Of a stretch of 55,304 bases of DNA, positions 1 through 13,815 are shown piece by piece (position 1 is the stretch's first letter; the number at the start of each line of letters is the position of its first letter). Origin of the DNA: Parageobacillus thermantarcticus. Lineage in GTDB: Bacteria > Bacillota > Bacilli > Bacillales > Anoxybacillaceae. The notes beneath the pieces are model-generated. The model searched no databases and was not told the DNA's origin. It saw only the letters and a list, made by a program, of their open reading frames with translations. The translations under genes were made by a program, and so were the position numbers. The DNA is taken from positions 1-55,304 of the forward strand of contig NZ_FOJS01000019.1 in assembly GCF_900111865.1 (NCBI RefSeq), given 5' to 3'.

Positions 1-324
1 GAAACGGTGATGACTCAAATCCCTCATCCCTACAACTTTGGGGACAAAGGGTACATCAGCCACGCTCTTCGAGAAAAGCTGTACGAAGAACACCAAGCCG
101 CGTTCTGGACACCGTCTCGACACAATCAAAAGCACGGCCCATCCAAGGCATGGGAAGAATGGATCAGGAAAAAACGCAAAGTCATCGAGACGGTGTTTTC
201 GATTCTCGTAGACCAATACCGGATCACCGACATTCGAGCGAATTCCATTGCCGGGTTTGAAGTGGCACTCGATGGCATCTTGTTGGCTTATTCCTTGGTC
301 ACACTAGGGCTGGTTGAGCGCTGA
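1..324 (+). CDS. IS982-type transposase, C-terminal part (gene runs off the left edge)
   Basis: The frame is open from the first base, so only the last ~107 residues are present. Visible blocks are GDKGYIS (residues 14-20 of the visible part), a basic KRKVIETVFS block with the catalytic Glu, and ILLAYSLVTLG at the end. These match the end of the DDE catalytic domain of IS982-family transposases. The gene stops 49 bp before atpE, so the element sits between the expected atpB and atpE. The piece shows no internal stop, so the copy may be intact, but its first two thirds cannot be seen. Family assignment is from motif recognition. Confidence 0.8.
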   Translation, partial: ETVMTQIPHPYNFGDKGYISHALREKLYEEHQAAFWTPSRHNQKHGPSKAWEEWIRKKRKVIETVFSILVDQYRITDIRANSIAGFEVALDGILLAYSLVTLGLVER

Positions 325-332
325 CGCTCAAC
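313..332 (+). other. Short perfect hairpin at the end of the IS transposase
   Basis: GTTGAGCG (313-320) pairs with CGCTCAAC (325-332) around a CTGA loop. It overlaps the transposase stop codon and has no T-run after it, so it is not a standard intrinsic terminator. It may be part of the right end of the IS or dampen read-through into atpE. The exact IS end within 325-355 could not be fixed. Confidence 0.5.
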
Positions 333-358
333 TAGCACCACGGGTTAATAAATACTAA

Positions 359-586
<228 letters not shown>

Positions 587-646
587 TTTTTGTGCAGCGC
601 TTGTTCATCAACGTAAAAATCGATAAGATAAACAAAGTCGTTCATG

Positions 647-680
647 ATGGCGAAGATCATTCCATGCGAACCTTCGCCAT
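647..680 (+). other. Hairpin in the atpE-atpF spacer
   Basis: ATGGCGAAG (647-655) pairs perfectly with CTTCGCCAT (672-680) around a 16-nt loop. No T-run follows. It lies in a 192-bp spacer inside an otherwise compact operon. An mRNA-processing or stabilising role, helping the high c-subunit level, is possible but inferred. The rest of 587-778 holds no gene. Confidence 0.5.
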
Positions 681-745
681 TCCTTTATGTTCATTTCATC
701 AAAGATGACGATAGCAATGGCAACAGGCGGGAAAAATAGGTCTAG

Positions 746-1830
<1,085 letters not shown>

Positions 1831-1854
1831 GATTTGAAGATAGGGGTGAAGTGA

Positions 1855-3363
<1,509 letters not shown>

Positions 3364-3412
3364 ACGAGGGCGGAACAGAAGGATGACAGCTTCTGTTCCC
3401 CTCTATTCTTAG

Positions 3413-4300
<888 letters not shown>

Positions 4301-4331
4301 CGGTAGAACGGAAGCGGCAATGAAGTACTGA

Positions 4332-5783
<1,452 letters not shown>

Positions 5784-5796
5784 TTGAGGGACATAG

Positions 5797-6210
<414 letters not shown>

Positions 6211-6246
6211 AAAGACGGGAGAATCCATTTTCTCCCGTCTTTTTTA
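6211..6246 (+). terminator. Intrinsic terminator of the atp operon
   Basis: AAAGACGGGAGA (6211-6222) pairs perfectly with TCTCCCGTCTTT (6231-6242) around an 8-nt loop, followed by a run of T. It begins right after the atpC stop codon. Confidence 0.95.
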
Positions 6247-6288
6247 TTAGTTTTGTCACTATCGTTATAAGTAAAATTTGAGGTTCTG

Positions 6289-6317
6289 TCGACATTTCTG
6301 GATATAAATGTTATAAT
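6289..6317 (+). promoter_or_regulatory. Sigma-A type promoter of the nuo operon
   Basis: TCGACA (6289-6294, one mismatch to TTGACA) and a perfect TATAAT (6312-6317) are separated by exactly 17 bp. It lies between the atp terminator and nuoA and is the obvious start for the 10-kb operon. Confidence 0.75.
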
Positions 6318-6394
6318 GATGCTGAATATAATTCAAAATTATAAGATATTTCAAAAAATAAGAACACGATGCAACAAAGGGGGCGAACGTCGCG

Positions 6395-6753
6395 TTGCTG
6401 AACGTGTACGTCAATAACTATGTGATCGTTTTTGTGTTTTTATGCATCGGCGTTTTACTTCCTGTTGGCGCATTAGCGATGGGACGTTTTTTACGGCCGC
6501 ACGTTCCGGATGAGGCAAAGCAAACGACTTATGAAAGCGGTAACAATCCGTTCCATGATTCGCGCGTTCCATTTCAAGTCCATTACTACATGTTCGCACT
6601 GTTATTTGTCATTTTTGATGTGGAAACGGTGTTTTTGTATCCTTGGGCGGTCGCTTATGACAAGCTAGGATTATTTGCTTTCATAGAGATGTTTATTTTC
6701 GTGTTGATGCTCGTTCTTGGACTTGTCTACGCTTGGAAAAAGAAGGTGTTACG

Positions 6754-6763
<10 letters not shown>
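6395..6763 (+). CDS. nuoA: NADH-quinone oxidoreductase subunit A (complex I)
   Basis: Small membrane subunit at the junction of the membrane arm and the quinone module. Three hydrophobic segments are visible (about residues 9-30, 62-82 and 90-112), with the conserved loop YESGNNPF and the [20 protein letters not shown] block of NuoA. The start is TTG 6395 with AAAGGGGG 11 nt upstream; GTG 6404 is an alternative. Its end overlaps the nuoB start by 10 nt. First gene of an 11-gene operon. Confidence 0.95.
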
Positions 6764-7266
<503 letters not shown>

Positions 7267-7269
7267 TCG

Positions 7270-8526
7270 ATGAGCGAAGAAAAAGATTTGCAGCAGCGGA
7301 AAAAAGAGGCGGCAGAACGGGCGAAACAGCTGGCGCGTGAACGGTTGGCGGCAAAGCGGGCCGCCGAACAAACTGAACAGCCGCTCGAAGACACGCAAGC
7401 GCAAGCCGAAGACGACTTAGCGCTTGCGAAGAAAAAAGCCGCGGAAGCAGCGCGGGCGAAAACGGCAGAGTTGCGGAAGCAAAGAGAAGAAGCAGCAGGC
7501 AAAAAAGACGCAGCCGAGGCCGCAGACGACATCGCACTAGCGAAGAAAAAAGCCGCGGAAGCAGCGCGGGCAAAAGCAGCGGAGTTGCGGAAACAAAGGG
7601 AAGAAGCTGCTGACAAGAAAGCTGCGGACGACATCGTACTTGCGAAGCAAAAAGCGCAAGAAGCGCAGCAAGTAGAAGACGAAAAACAAGAGACTTTAGA
7701 AGAAGATATCGCACTCGCGAAGAAAAAAGCGGCAGCGGCGGCAAAAGCAAGAGCTGCGGCGTTGGCGAAGCAAAAAGCAAAAGAAGCAGCGGGCGACGGA
7801 ACGGAAGATGACCTTGCCAAACAAAAAGCGATCGCGGCAGCGAAGGCAAAGGCAGCAGCCGCTGCAAAAGCGAAAGCGGCGGCGCTGGCAAAACAACAAG
7901 CAAGCGGCACTGCCGGCGAAAGCGAAGACGATCTCGCAAAGGCGAAAGCAAAAGCAGTCGCGGCGGCAAAAGCGAAAGCCGCAGCGCTGGCAAAAGCAAA
8001 AGCCGCAGGAGGCTCGGGGAAATCGGCGGAAAAAGAAGAATTCCCGTCGCCAAATCAGCCGCTTCTTGATAAATACGTCAAAGTGATTCGCGAACATCTC
8101 GGCGAAGATGTGCTGGAAGATGCCTATATTAACCGTCTTGCCAAAGACGTTCCGACGTTGGTCGTGAAAAAGGATGCATATTATAAAGTCGCCGAGTTTT
8201 TGAAATATAATGAGCAGCTTCGCTTCGATTACTTGTCGGAGCTGCACGGGACCGATTTTCAAACACATATGGAAGTATACGTGCACTTATATTCTTATCA
8301 AAACCGCCAATCGGTCGCGCTCAAGGCGAAGATCGACCGCGACCATCCGGAAATCGCTTCGCTCGTTCCGCTTTGGCAAGGAGCAAATTGGCCGGAATGT
8401 GAGGCGTACGATCTGCTGGGCATCCGTTTTCAAGGGCATCCGAATTTAATCCGCATCTTTTTAGGAGAAAATTGGGTCGGCCATCCGCTTCGCAAAGATT
8501 ACGAACCATACGACGTGGAGGTATAG
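7270..8526 (+). CDS. nuoC: NADH-quinone oxidoreductase subunit C with long Lys/Ala-rich N-terminal extension
   Basis: The C-terminal ~160 residues (from about 258, FPSPNQPLLDKYV) are the normal NuoC 30-kDa domain, ending in the family block EAYDLLGIRFQGHP and HPLRKDYEPYD, which packs against NuoD in the peripheral arm. Residues 1-257 are extra: an Ala/Lys/Glu-rich, highly helical region made of six degenerate units, each opening with an acidic doublet plus a hydrophobic residue (near 48, 86, 120, 145, 179 and 219) and continuing with xALAKKKAAEAARAK-like sequence. The total of 418 residues is about twice the usual NuoC length. Extended NuoC is known in Bacillaceae; the function of the extension is not known to me. 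Confidence 0.95.
   Translation: MSEEKDLQQRKKEAAERAKQLARERLAAKRAAEQTEQPLEDTQAQAEDDLALAKKKAAEAARAKTAELRKQREEAAGKKDAAEAADDIALAKKKAAEAARAKAAELRKQREEAADKKAADDIVLAKQKAQEAQQVEDEKQETLEEDIALAKKKAAAAAKARAAALAKQKAKEAAGDGTEDDLAKQKAIAAAKAKAAAAAKAKAAALAKQQASGTAGESEDDLAKAKAKAVAAAKAKAAALAKAKAAGGSGKSAEKEEFPSPNQPLLDKYVKVIREHLGEDVLEDAYINRLAKDVPTLVVKKDAYYKVAEFLKYNEQLRFDYLSELHGTDFQTHMEVYVHLYSYQNRQSVALKAKIDRDHPEIASLVPLWQGANWPECEAYDLLGIRFQGHPNLIRIFLGENWVGHPLRKDYEPYDVEV
7411..7608 (+). repeat. Tandem in-frame duplication inside nuoC (two ~84-bp copies, 114-bp period)
   Basis: 7411-7494 and 7525-7608 encode almost the same 28 residues (48-75 and 86-113), and the DNA is also close to identical. This implies a recent tandem duplication of a 38-codon unit. 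Later units (from 7627 on) are more diverged and richer in Ala and Lys. Confidence 0.85.
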
Positions 8527-8529
8527 CTC

Positions 8530-9630
8530 ATGCTTCGAACAGAGGAAATGATTTTAAACGTGGGCCCGCAGCATCCGAGCACACATGGGGTGTTTCGCCT
8601 TATTTTAAAAATAGACGGGGAAAGAATTCAAGAAGCGACGCCGGTGATCGGCTACCTCCACCGCGGAACGGAAAAGTTGGCGGAAAGCTTGCAATATACG
8701 CAAATCATCCCGTATACGGACCGGATGGATTATTTATCAGCAATGACCAACAACTATGTCATTTGTCATGCGGTGGAAACGATGATGGGCATCGAAGTTC
8801 CGGAACGAGCGGAGTACTTGCGCGTTTTAGCGATGGAACTTGGCAGGATCGCCAGCCATCTCGTCTGGTGGGGGACGTATTTGCTCGACCTTGGCGCGAC
8901 AAGCCCGTTTCTTTACGCGTTCCGCGAGCGGGAAATGATTATTAATCTATTAAATGAATTGTCAGGAGCGCGCCTGACGTTCAACTACATGCGCATCGGC
9001 GGCGTGAAATGGGACGCACCGGACGGATGGGTGGAAAAAGTGAAACGGTTTGTCCCGTATATGCGGGAAAAACTCGCCGGTTATCATGATCTTGTCACAG
9101 GCAACGAAATTTTCCTCCGCCGCGTTATTGGCGTTGGCAAATATACGAAAGAAGAAGCGATCAACTATTCGTTAAGCGGGGTGAACCTTCGCTGCACCGG
9201 CGTAAAACGGGATTTGCGCAAAGACGAGCCGTATTCGATTTATGACCGCTTTGATTTCGACGTTCCAGTGCGCGAAGACGGAGATTGCTTCGCCCGCTAT
9301 GAATGTCGTTTGGCAGAAATCGAAGAATCATTGAAAATCATCGAACAGGCGTGTGAACAATTTCCAAAAGGCGGGGAAATTATGGAGAAAGTGCCGCGCA
9401 TCATTAAAGCGCCGCCGGGAGAAACGTTTGTCCGCATTGAATCACCGCGCGGCGAAATCGGCTGCTACATCGCCAGCGATGGAAAGAAAGAGCCGTACCG
9501 CATCAAATTCCGCCGACCTTCATTTTACAATTTGCAAATACTCCCGAAACTGTTAAAAGGCGAAAATATTGCGAACGTGATTGCGATTCTTGGCTCGATT
9601 GATATTGTGCTCGGGGAGGTCGACGGGTGA
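8530..9630 (+). CDS. nuoD: NADH-quinone oxidoreductase subunit D (complex I)
   Basis: Forms part of the quinone-binding cavity with NuoB. The 366 residues open with TEEMILNVGPQHPSTHGVFR, the family signature containing the quinone-site His, followed by HRGTEKLAE; the end ILGSIDIVLGEVDG is the conserved C-terminus. RBS GGAGGT lies just before it at the nuoC stop. It overlaps nuoH by 4 nt. Confidence 0.97.
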   Translation: MLRTEEMILNVGPQHPSTHGVFRLILKIDGERIQEATPVIGYLHRGTEKLAESLQYTQIIPYTDRMDYLSAMTNNYVICHAVETMMGIEVPERAEYLRVLAMELGRIASHLVWWGTYLLDLGATSPFLYAFREREMIINLLNELSGARLTFNYMRIGGVKWDAPDGWVEKVKRFVPYMREKLAGYHDLVTGNEIFLRRVIGVGKYTKEEAINYSLSGVNLRCTGVKRDLRKDEPYSIYDRFDFDVPVREDGDCFARYECRLAEIEESLKIIEQACEQFPKGGEIMEKVPRIIKAPPGETFVRIESPRGEIGCYIASDGKKEPYRIKFRRPSFYNLQILPKLLKGENIANVIAILGSIDIVLGEVDG

Positions 9631-10628
9631 TGGAACGGCTGTTGAATTCTGATCCAAGCTGGACGAACCTCGCTGTCTTTTTCGGGCTTGGCGCCGCCTT
9701 GCTGCTTGTCGTTCTCGCCTTTGTGACATACGGCATTTTGGCGGAACGGAAAGTAATGGGATTTATGCAAGGCCGTTACGGCCCGAACCAAGTCGGGGGA
9801 CGATGGGGGCTGTTGCAAACGGTCGCCGACGTGTTGAAGCTGCTTTTAAAAGAAGATACGATTCCGAAAGCCGCTGACCGGCCGCTGTTCATATTAGCGC
9901 CGATTCTCGCCTTTGCGCCGGCGTTTATGGTATTGGCGACGTTGCCGTTTACCGACGCGTTTCAATTTGCCGATATTGGGGTCGGTTTATTATATTACAT
10001 CGCCGTGTCGGGGCTAACGACGATCGGCGTCGTTACCGGCGGCTGGGCGTCGAACAATAAGTATGCGCTCATCGGCGGGATGCGCGCGGCGGCGCAAATG
10101 ATCTCATACGAAATTCCGCTTGTTATGTCTGTGCTCGGCGTCGTGTTGTTGGCAGGCAGCTTAAACTTAAACGATATTGTCGAAGCGCAAAAAAACGTAT
10201 GGTATATTTTTATACAGCCAATCGCGTTCATCGTGTTTTTCATCGCCGCTGTCGCCGAGTTAAACCGTACTCCGTTCGATTTGCCGGAAGCGGAATCGGA
10301 ACTTGTCGCCGGATTTCATGTCGAGTATTCCGGTTTCCGCTGGGCGTTCTTTATGCTTGCGGAATATGTATATCTTTTTGCTATAGCAGCGCTTACGACG
10401 GTATTATTTTTAGGTGGATGGCATCCGGTGATGTTTTTCGATTTCATTCCGGGAGCGGTTTGGTTTGCCCTGAAATTTAGCGTCGTTGTTTTCGTGCTCA
10501 TTTGGTTTCGCGTCACGTTTCCACGCCTGCGAGCCGACCAGCTTATGGAATTAGGATGGAAAGTATTGCTTCCCGTGGCGCTGGCGAACGTTTTGGTTAC
10601 CGCGTTGGTCAAAGAACTGTTTTTTTAA
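9627..10628 (+). CDS. nuoH: NADH-quinone oxidoreductase subunit H (complex I)
   Basis: Membrane subunit that connects the hydrophilic arm to the proton-pumping arm. It has 333 residues with about eight hydrophobic segments. Family blocks seen are ERKVMGFMQGRYGPNQVG, ISYEIPLVMS and the acidic loop AELNRTPFDLPEAESELVAG that lines the quinone channel. GTG start at 9627, overlapping nuoD. Confidence 0.97.
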   Translation: MMERLLNSDPSWTNLAVFFGLGAALLLVVLAFVTYGILAERKVMGFMQGRYGPNQVGGRWGLLQTVADVLKLLLKEDTIPKAADRPLFILAPILAFAPAFMVLATLPFTDAFQFADIGVGLLYYIAVSGLTTIGVVTGGWASNNKYALIGGMRAAAQMISYEIPLVMSVLGVVLLAGSLNLNDIVEAQKNVWYIFIQPIAFIVFFIAAVAELNRTPFDLPEAESELVAGFHVEYSGFRWAFFMLAEYVYLFAIAALTTVLFLGGWHPVMFFDFIPGAVWFALKFSVVVFVLIWFRVTFPRLRADQLMELGWKVLLPVALANVLVTALVKELFF

Positions 10629-10646
10629 TGAAATGGGGTGGCGTGC

Positions 10647-11066
10647 ATGATCGGTTTAGCCAAAGGGTTGGCGTATACGTTGAAAAATTTAACTAAGGAA
10701 AAAGTAACGTACGACTATCCGAACGAACCGCTTCCGCTTCCGGATCGGTTTCGCGGCATCCAAAAATTTTACCCGGAAAAATGCATCGTTTGCAACCAAT
10801 GCGCCAACATTTGTCCGACCGACTGTATTCAATTGACGGGAAAAAAGCATCCCGATCCGACGAAAAAAGGGAAGATCATCGATACGTACAGCATTAACTT
10901 TGAAATTTGCATTTTATGTGATCTTTGCACAGAGGTATGCCCGACGGAAGCGATCGTCATGACGAACAATTTTGAGCTGGCGGAATACAGCCGTGATGCC
11001 CTTTATAAAGATTTGGCGTGGCTTGATGAAAACGACACAAACATTCGAAAGGAGAATAAGCCGTGA
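10647..11066 (+). CDS. nuoI: NADH-quinone oxidoreductase subunit I, 2x[4Fe-4S] (complex I)
   Basis: Ferredoxin-like subunit that passes electrons towards NuoB. Both cluster motifs are complete: CIVCNQCANICPTDC and CILCDLCTEVCPTEA. Start ATG 10647 (MIGLAKG) is chosen because TGGGGTGG (10634-10641) is correctly spaced; GTG 10638 overlaps that site. 139 residues. It overlaps nuoJ by 4 nt. Confidence 0.97.
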   Translation: MIGLAKGLAYTLKNLTKEKVTYDYPNEPLPLPDRFRGIQKFYPEKCIVCNQCANICPTDCIQLTGKKHPDPTKKGKIIDTYSINFEICILCDLCTEVCPTEAIVMTNNFELAEYSRDALYKDLAWLDENDTNIRKENKP

Positions 11067-11584
11067 GCGGAGAGTATCTCGCCTTTTTGGCGCTCGCTCT
11101 TGTCGCGATCATCGGCGGCGTGCTGATGCTGAATTTGTCGAAAGTCGTTCATATGGTGATCGCGCTTGTGTTTACGTTCATTAGCATCGCCGGGCTTTAC
11201 GTGCTGTTATCGGCGGAGTTTGTCGCCGCTGTGCAAGTGTTGATTTACTCTGGCGCCATTACGATTATCATGCTATTTGGCATTATGTTGACGCGCCATC
11301 GCGAGGAAGATAAAGAAAAAACGACAACGGGGGGATTTTGGCGAAAAGCGCTGACCGCCATCTCCGTTTTTGCCTTTGGCGCTGCCGTTTATCTCGGCGT
11401 TTATCAGCTTGATTTTGGCGAGAACGCCGCGCGCCTCCATGAAAAAAACGCGGAGCAAATCGGCACCGCGCTATATTCTCATTATATCATTCCGTTTGAA
11501 ATTATCTCGGTTATTTTGCTTGTTGCGCTTGTCGGCGCGATTATATTAGCGAAAAAAGATGACGGGGAGGCACAGAAAAAATGA
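11063..11584 (+). CDS. nuoJ: NADH-quinone oxidoreductase subunit J (complex I)
   Basis: Membrane subunit with five hydrophobic segments and the conserved [15 protein letters not shown] block in the third helix, which participates in conformational coupling. GTG start in GTGA overlap with nuoI; the 173-residue length is typical. The C-terminal tail ([10 protein letters not shown]) is charged. Confidence 0.95.
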   Translation: MSGEYLAFLALALVAIIGGVLMLNLSKVVHMVIALVFTFISIAGLYVLLSAEFVAAVQVLIYSGAITIIMLFGIMLTRHREEDKEKTTTGGFWRKALTAISVFAFGAAVYLGVYQLDFGENAARLHEKNAEQIGTALYSHYIIPFEIISVILLVALVGAIILAKKDDGEAQKK

Positions 11585-11895
11585 GTTCCGTTCCATTATC
11601 CGCGTATCTCGTGCTGGCGCTCATCTTGTTTTGCATCGGGCTGTACGGCGCGCTGACAAAACGAAACATCGTCGTTGTGCTCATTTGCATCGAATTAATG
11701 CTGAATGCCGTTAATATTAATTTAGTCGCTTTTGCGAAATACGGGGCGCATCCCGGCGTTGCTGGACAAATTTTCGCCTTGTTTACCATCGCTGTCGCGG
11801 CTGCCGAAGCGGCGGTCGGGCTTGCGGTTTTAATGGCGCTTTATCGCAACCGCAAAACCGTTCATATCGATGAGATCGATTCGATGAAGCATTAA
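11581..11895 (+). CDS. nuoK: NADH-quinone oxidoreductase subunit K (complex I)
   Basis: Small antiporter-like membrane subunit of 104 residues with three helices. The helix-2 Glu ([15 protein letters not shown]) and helix-3 Glu ([14 protein letters not shown]) required for proton transfer are present. ATGA overlap with nuoJ. A 66-bp spacer with a hairpin separates it from nuoL. Confidence 0.96.
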   Translation: MSSVPLSAYLVLALILFCIGLYGALTKRNIVVVLICIELMLNAVNINLVAFAKYGAHPGVAGQIFALFTIAVAAAEAAVGLAVLMALYRNRKTVHIDEIDSMKH

Positions 11896-11915
11896 GGTAT
11901 AGGATGGAAAATGAA

Positions 11916-11938
11916 AAGAGCTTTCACAAAAAGCTCTT
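11916..11938 (+). other. Intercistronic hairpin between nuoK and nuoL
   Basis: AAGAGCTTT (11916-11924) pairs with AAAGCTCTT (11930-11938) around 5 nt; weak A-rich sequence but no T-run follows. This is the only sizeable gap in the operon, and it separates the small subunits from the three large antiporter-like ones. A processing or partial attenuation role is inferred. Confidence 0.5.
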
Positions 11939-11961
11939 CATAAAAAGGGGATTGTGATACG

Positions 11962-13815
11962 ATGATGGAAATGGCTTGGATCGTGCCGCTTTTTCCGCTG
12001 TTTTCCTTTTTCCTGTTGCTGCTTGCAGGCAAAAAAATGAAAGAAGCGAGCGCTTACGTCGGCATGTTGGCGACGTTCGTTTCTTTCCTTGTCGCCAGCG
12101 CTGTGCTGGCCGATCGCGTTGGAGGGTCGACTTACAAAGCCGAACAAGTATGGCTTGCGATCGGCAGCGCGAAATTGACCGTTGGTTTTGAAGTGACGGC
12201 GCTAAATGCGTGGATGCTCGTCATTGTGTCTCTCGTCAGCTTTCTAGTACATATGTACGCGAAAGGGTATATGCAAGGTGATGAGCGATTCTCCGTTTTT
12301 TACGCGTATTTGGGGCTGTTCACTTTCGCGATGCTCGGCCTTGTCATTTCGCCGAACTTATTGCAGACATACATGTTTTGGGAACTTGTCGGTCTCGGTT
12401 CGTTTCTCTTAATCGGATTTTATTTCTATAAAGAAGAGGCGAAAGCGGCGGCGAAAAAAGCGTTTATTATGACGCGCGTCGGCGATGTCGGCTTTTTTAT
12501 CGGCATGATTCTATTATTCTTGCAAGTCGGCAGTTTCGAATATAGTGATATTTTCAAAGCGGTGCAAGACGGAACGCTTTCACAGCCGATGGTGACGTTA
12601 ACGGCGATTCTCATTTTCGTGGGAGCGGTCGGGAAATCCGGCCAGTTTCCGCTCCATACGTGGCTTCCAGACGCGATGGAAGGCCCAACGCCGGTTTCAG
12701 CGCTTATCCACGCTGCGACGATGGTGGCTGCGGGGGTTTATTTAGTAGCCGCGTTGTTCCCGTTGTATGAAGCGAGCGAAACGGCGCTGCTGACGGTCGC
12801 GGTTGTCGGAGGGTTCACGGCGATTTTCGCCGCGTCCATCGCCCTTGTGCAAACAGATATAAAGCGCGTGCTTGCCTATTCGACGGTGAGCCAGCTCGGC
12901 TACATGATGCTTGCGCTCGGTTCGGGCAGCGATGTCGCGGCGATATTTCATTTAACGACGCACGCATTCTTTAAAGCGCTCTTGTTTTTAGCGGCGGGAA
13001 GCGTCATCCATGCCGTCGGTACGCAGGACATTGAAAAGATGGGCGGGCTTTGGCGAAAAATGCCGCTTACCGCAGCGCTGTTTTTGGTCGGGGCGTTAGC
13101 GATCAGCGGGGTTCCGCTCTTATCGGGCTTTTTTAGCAAAGACGAAATTTTCGCTGCCGCTTGGATGCACGGGCATGGCGTCTTATTCTGGATCGCGGTC
13201 GTCGCTTCGTTTTTCACTGCGTTTTACATGTTCCGCCTCTTTTTCCTCGTCTTTGGCGGCGAGGAGCGGCATGGTGCGAAAGATGTTCATGAATCGCCGG
13301 CGGTCATGACGCTGCCGATGCTTGTCTTGGCCGTGCTTTCCGTTGCCGCCGGGTACATTCATACCCCTTGGTTTGGGACGTTTCTTGGCGATTGGCTGAC
13401 AGACGGCGGTTACGCCCATGAAAAAACGCCAAGCTGGATGATGATTGTTGCTGCGATTGTTTCCTTGCTCGGCATTTTCCTTGCGTGGCTGATGTACGGA
13501 AAGCGCTCGCTCGCGCGGGATTGGCTCAGTTCGCGCGCTCCGCTTACGTACAACGTGTTGTTGAACAAATATTACATCGATGAGTTTTATGCATGGACGG
13601 TTGGCTACGTTGCGAATGCCATCAGCCGATTATTCTATTATGTCGATCGTTTTGTCATCGAAGGGATCGCAAGTTTGATCACGGCGACAGTAAACGCGGC
13701 CGCGTCGCTTGGGTCGCGCATGCAAAACGGGCAAGTGCAGACGTACGGCGCGGTGACATTTATCGGTCTTGCGCTTCTCGTCGCCATTCTCGCGTTTACA
13801 GGGGGGTACTTATAA
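11962..13815 (+). CDS. nuoL: NADH-quinone oxidoreductase subunit L (complex I)
   Basis: Distal antiporter-like proton-pumping subunit, 617 residues, many membrane helices, with the typical long C-terminal extension. Conserved segments include MFWELVGLGSFLLIGF (Glu in helix 5), GKSGQFPLHTWLPDAMEGPT and SALIHAATMVAAGVYL (pump lysine and histidine). Two adjacent ATG codons (11962 and 11965) are possible starts. TAATG overlap with nuoM. Confidence 0.96.
   Translation: MMEMAWIVPLFPLFSFFLLLLAGKKMKEASAYVGMLATFVSFLVASAVLADRVGGSTYKAEQVWLAIGSAKLTVGFEVTALNAWMLVIVSLVSFLVHMYAKGYMQGDERFSVFYAYLGLFTFAMLGLVISPNLLQTYMFWELVGLGSFLLIGFYFYKEEAKAAAKKAFIMTRVGDVGFFIGMILLFLQVGSFEYSDIFKAVQDGTLSQPMVTLTAILIFVGAVGKSGQFPLHTWLPDAMEGPTPVSALIHAATMVAAGVYLVAALFPLYEASETALLTVAVVGGFTAIFAASIALVQTDIKRVLAYSTVSQLGYMMLALGSGSDVAAIFHLTTHAFFKALLFLAAGSVIHAVGTQDIEKMGGLWRKMPLTAALFLVGALAISGVPLLSGFFSKDEIFAAAWMHGHGVLFWIAVVASFFTAFYMFRLFFLVFGGEERHGAKDVHESPAVMTLPMLVLAVLSVAAGYIHTPWFGTFLGDWLTDGGYAHEKTPSWMMIVAAIVSLLGIFLAWLMYGKRSLARDWLSSRAPLTYNVLLNKYYIDEFYAWTVGYVANAISRLFYYVDRFVIEGIASLITATVNAAASLGSRMQNGQVQTYGAVTFIGLALLVAILAFTGGYL

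Noticed and set aside
13593-13814. N-terminal extension of NuoM read in the same frame
   Set aside because: It is a shadow of the nuoL 3' end; the known NuoM start MNGPYFLSLLVF at 13815 has the right position and length.
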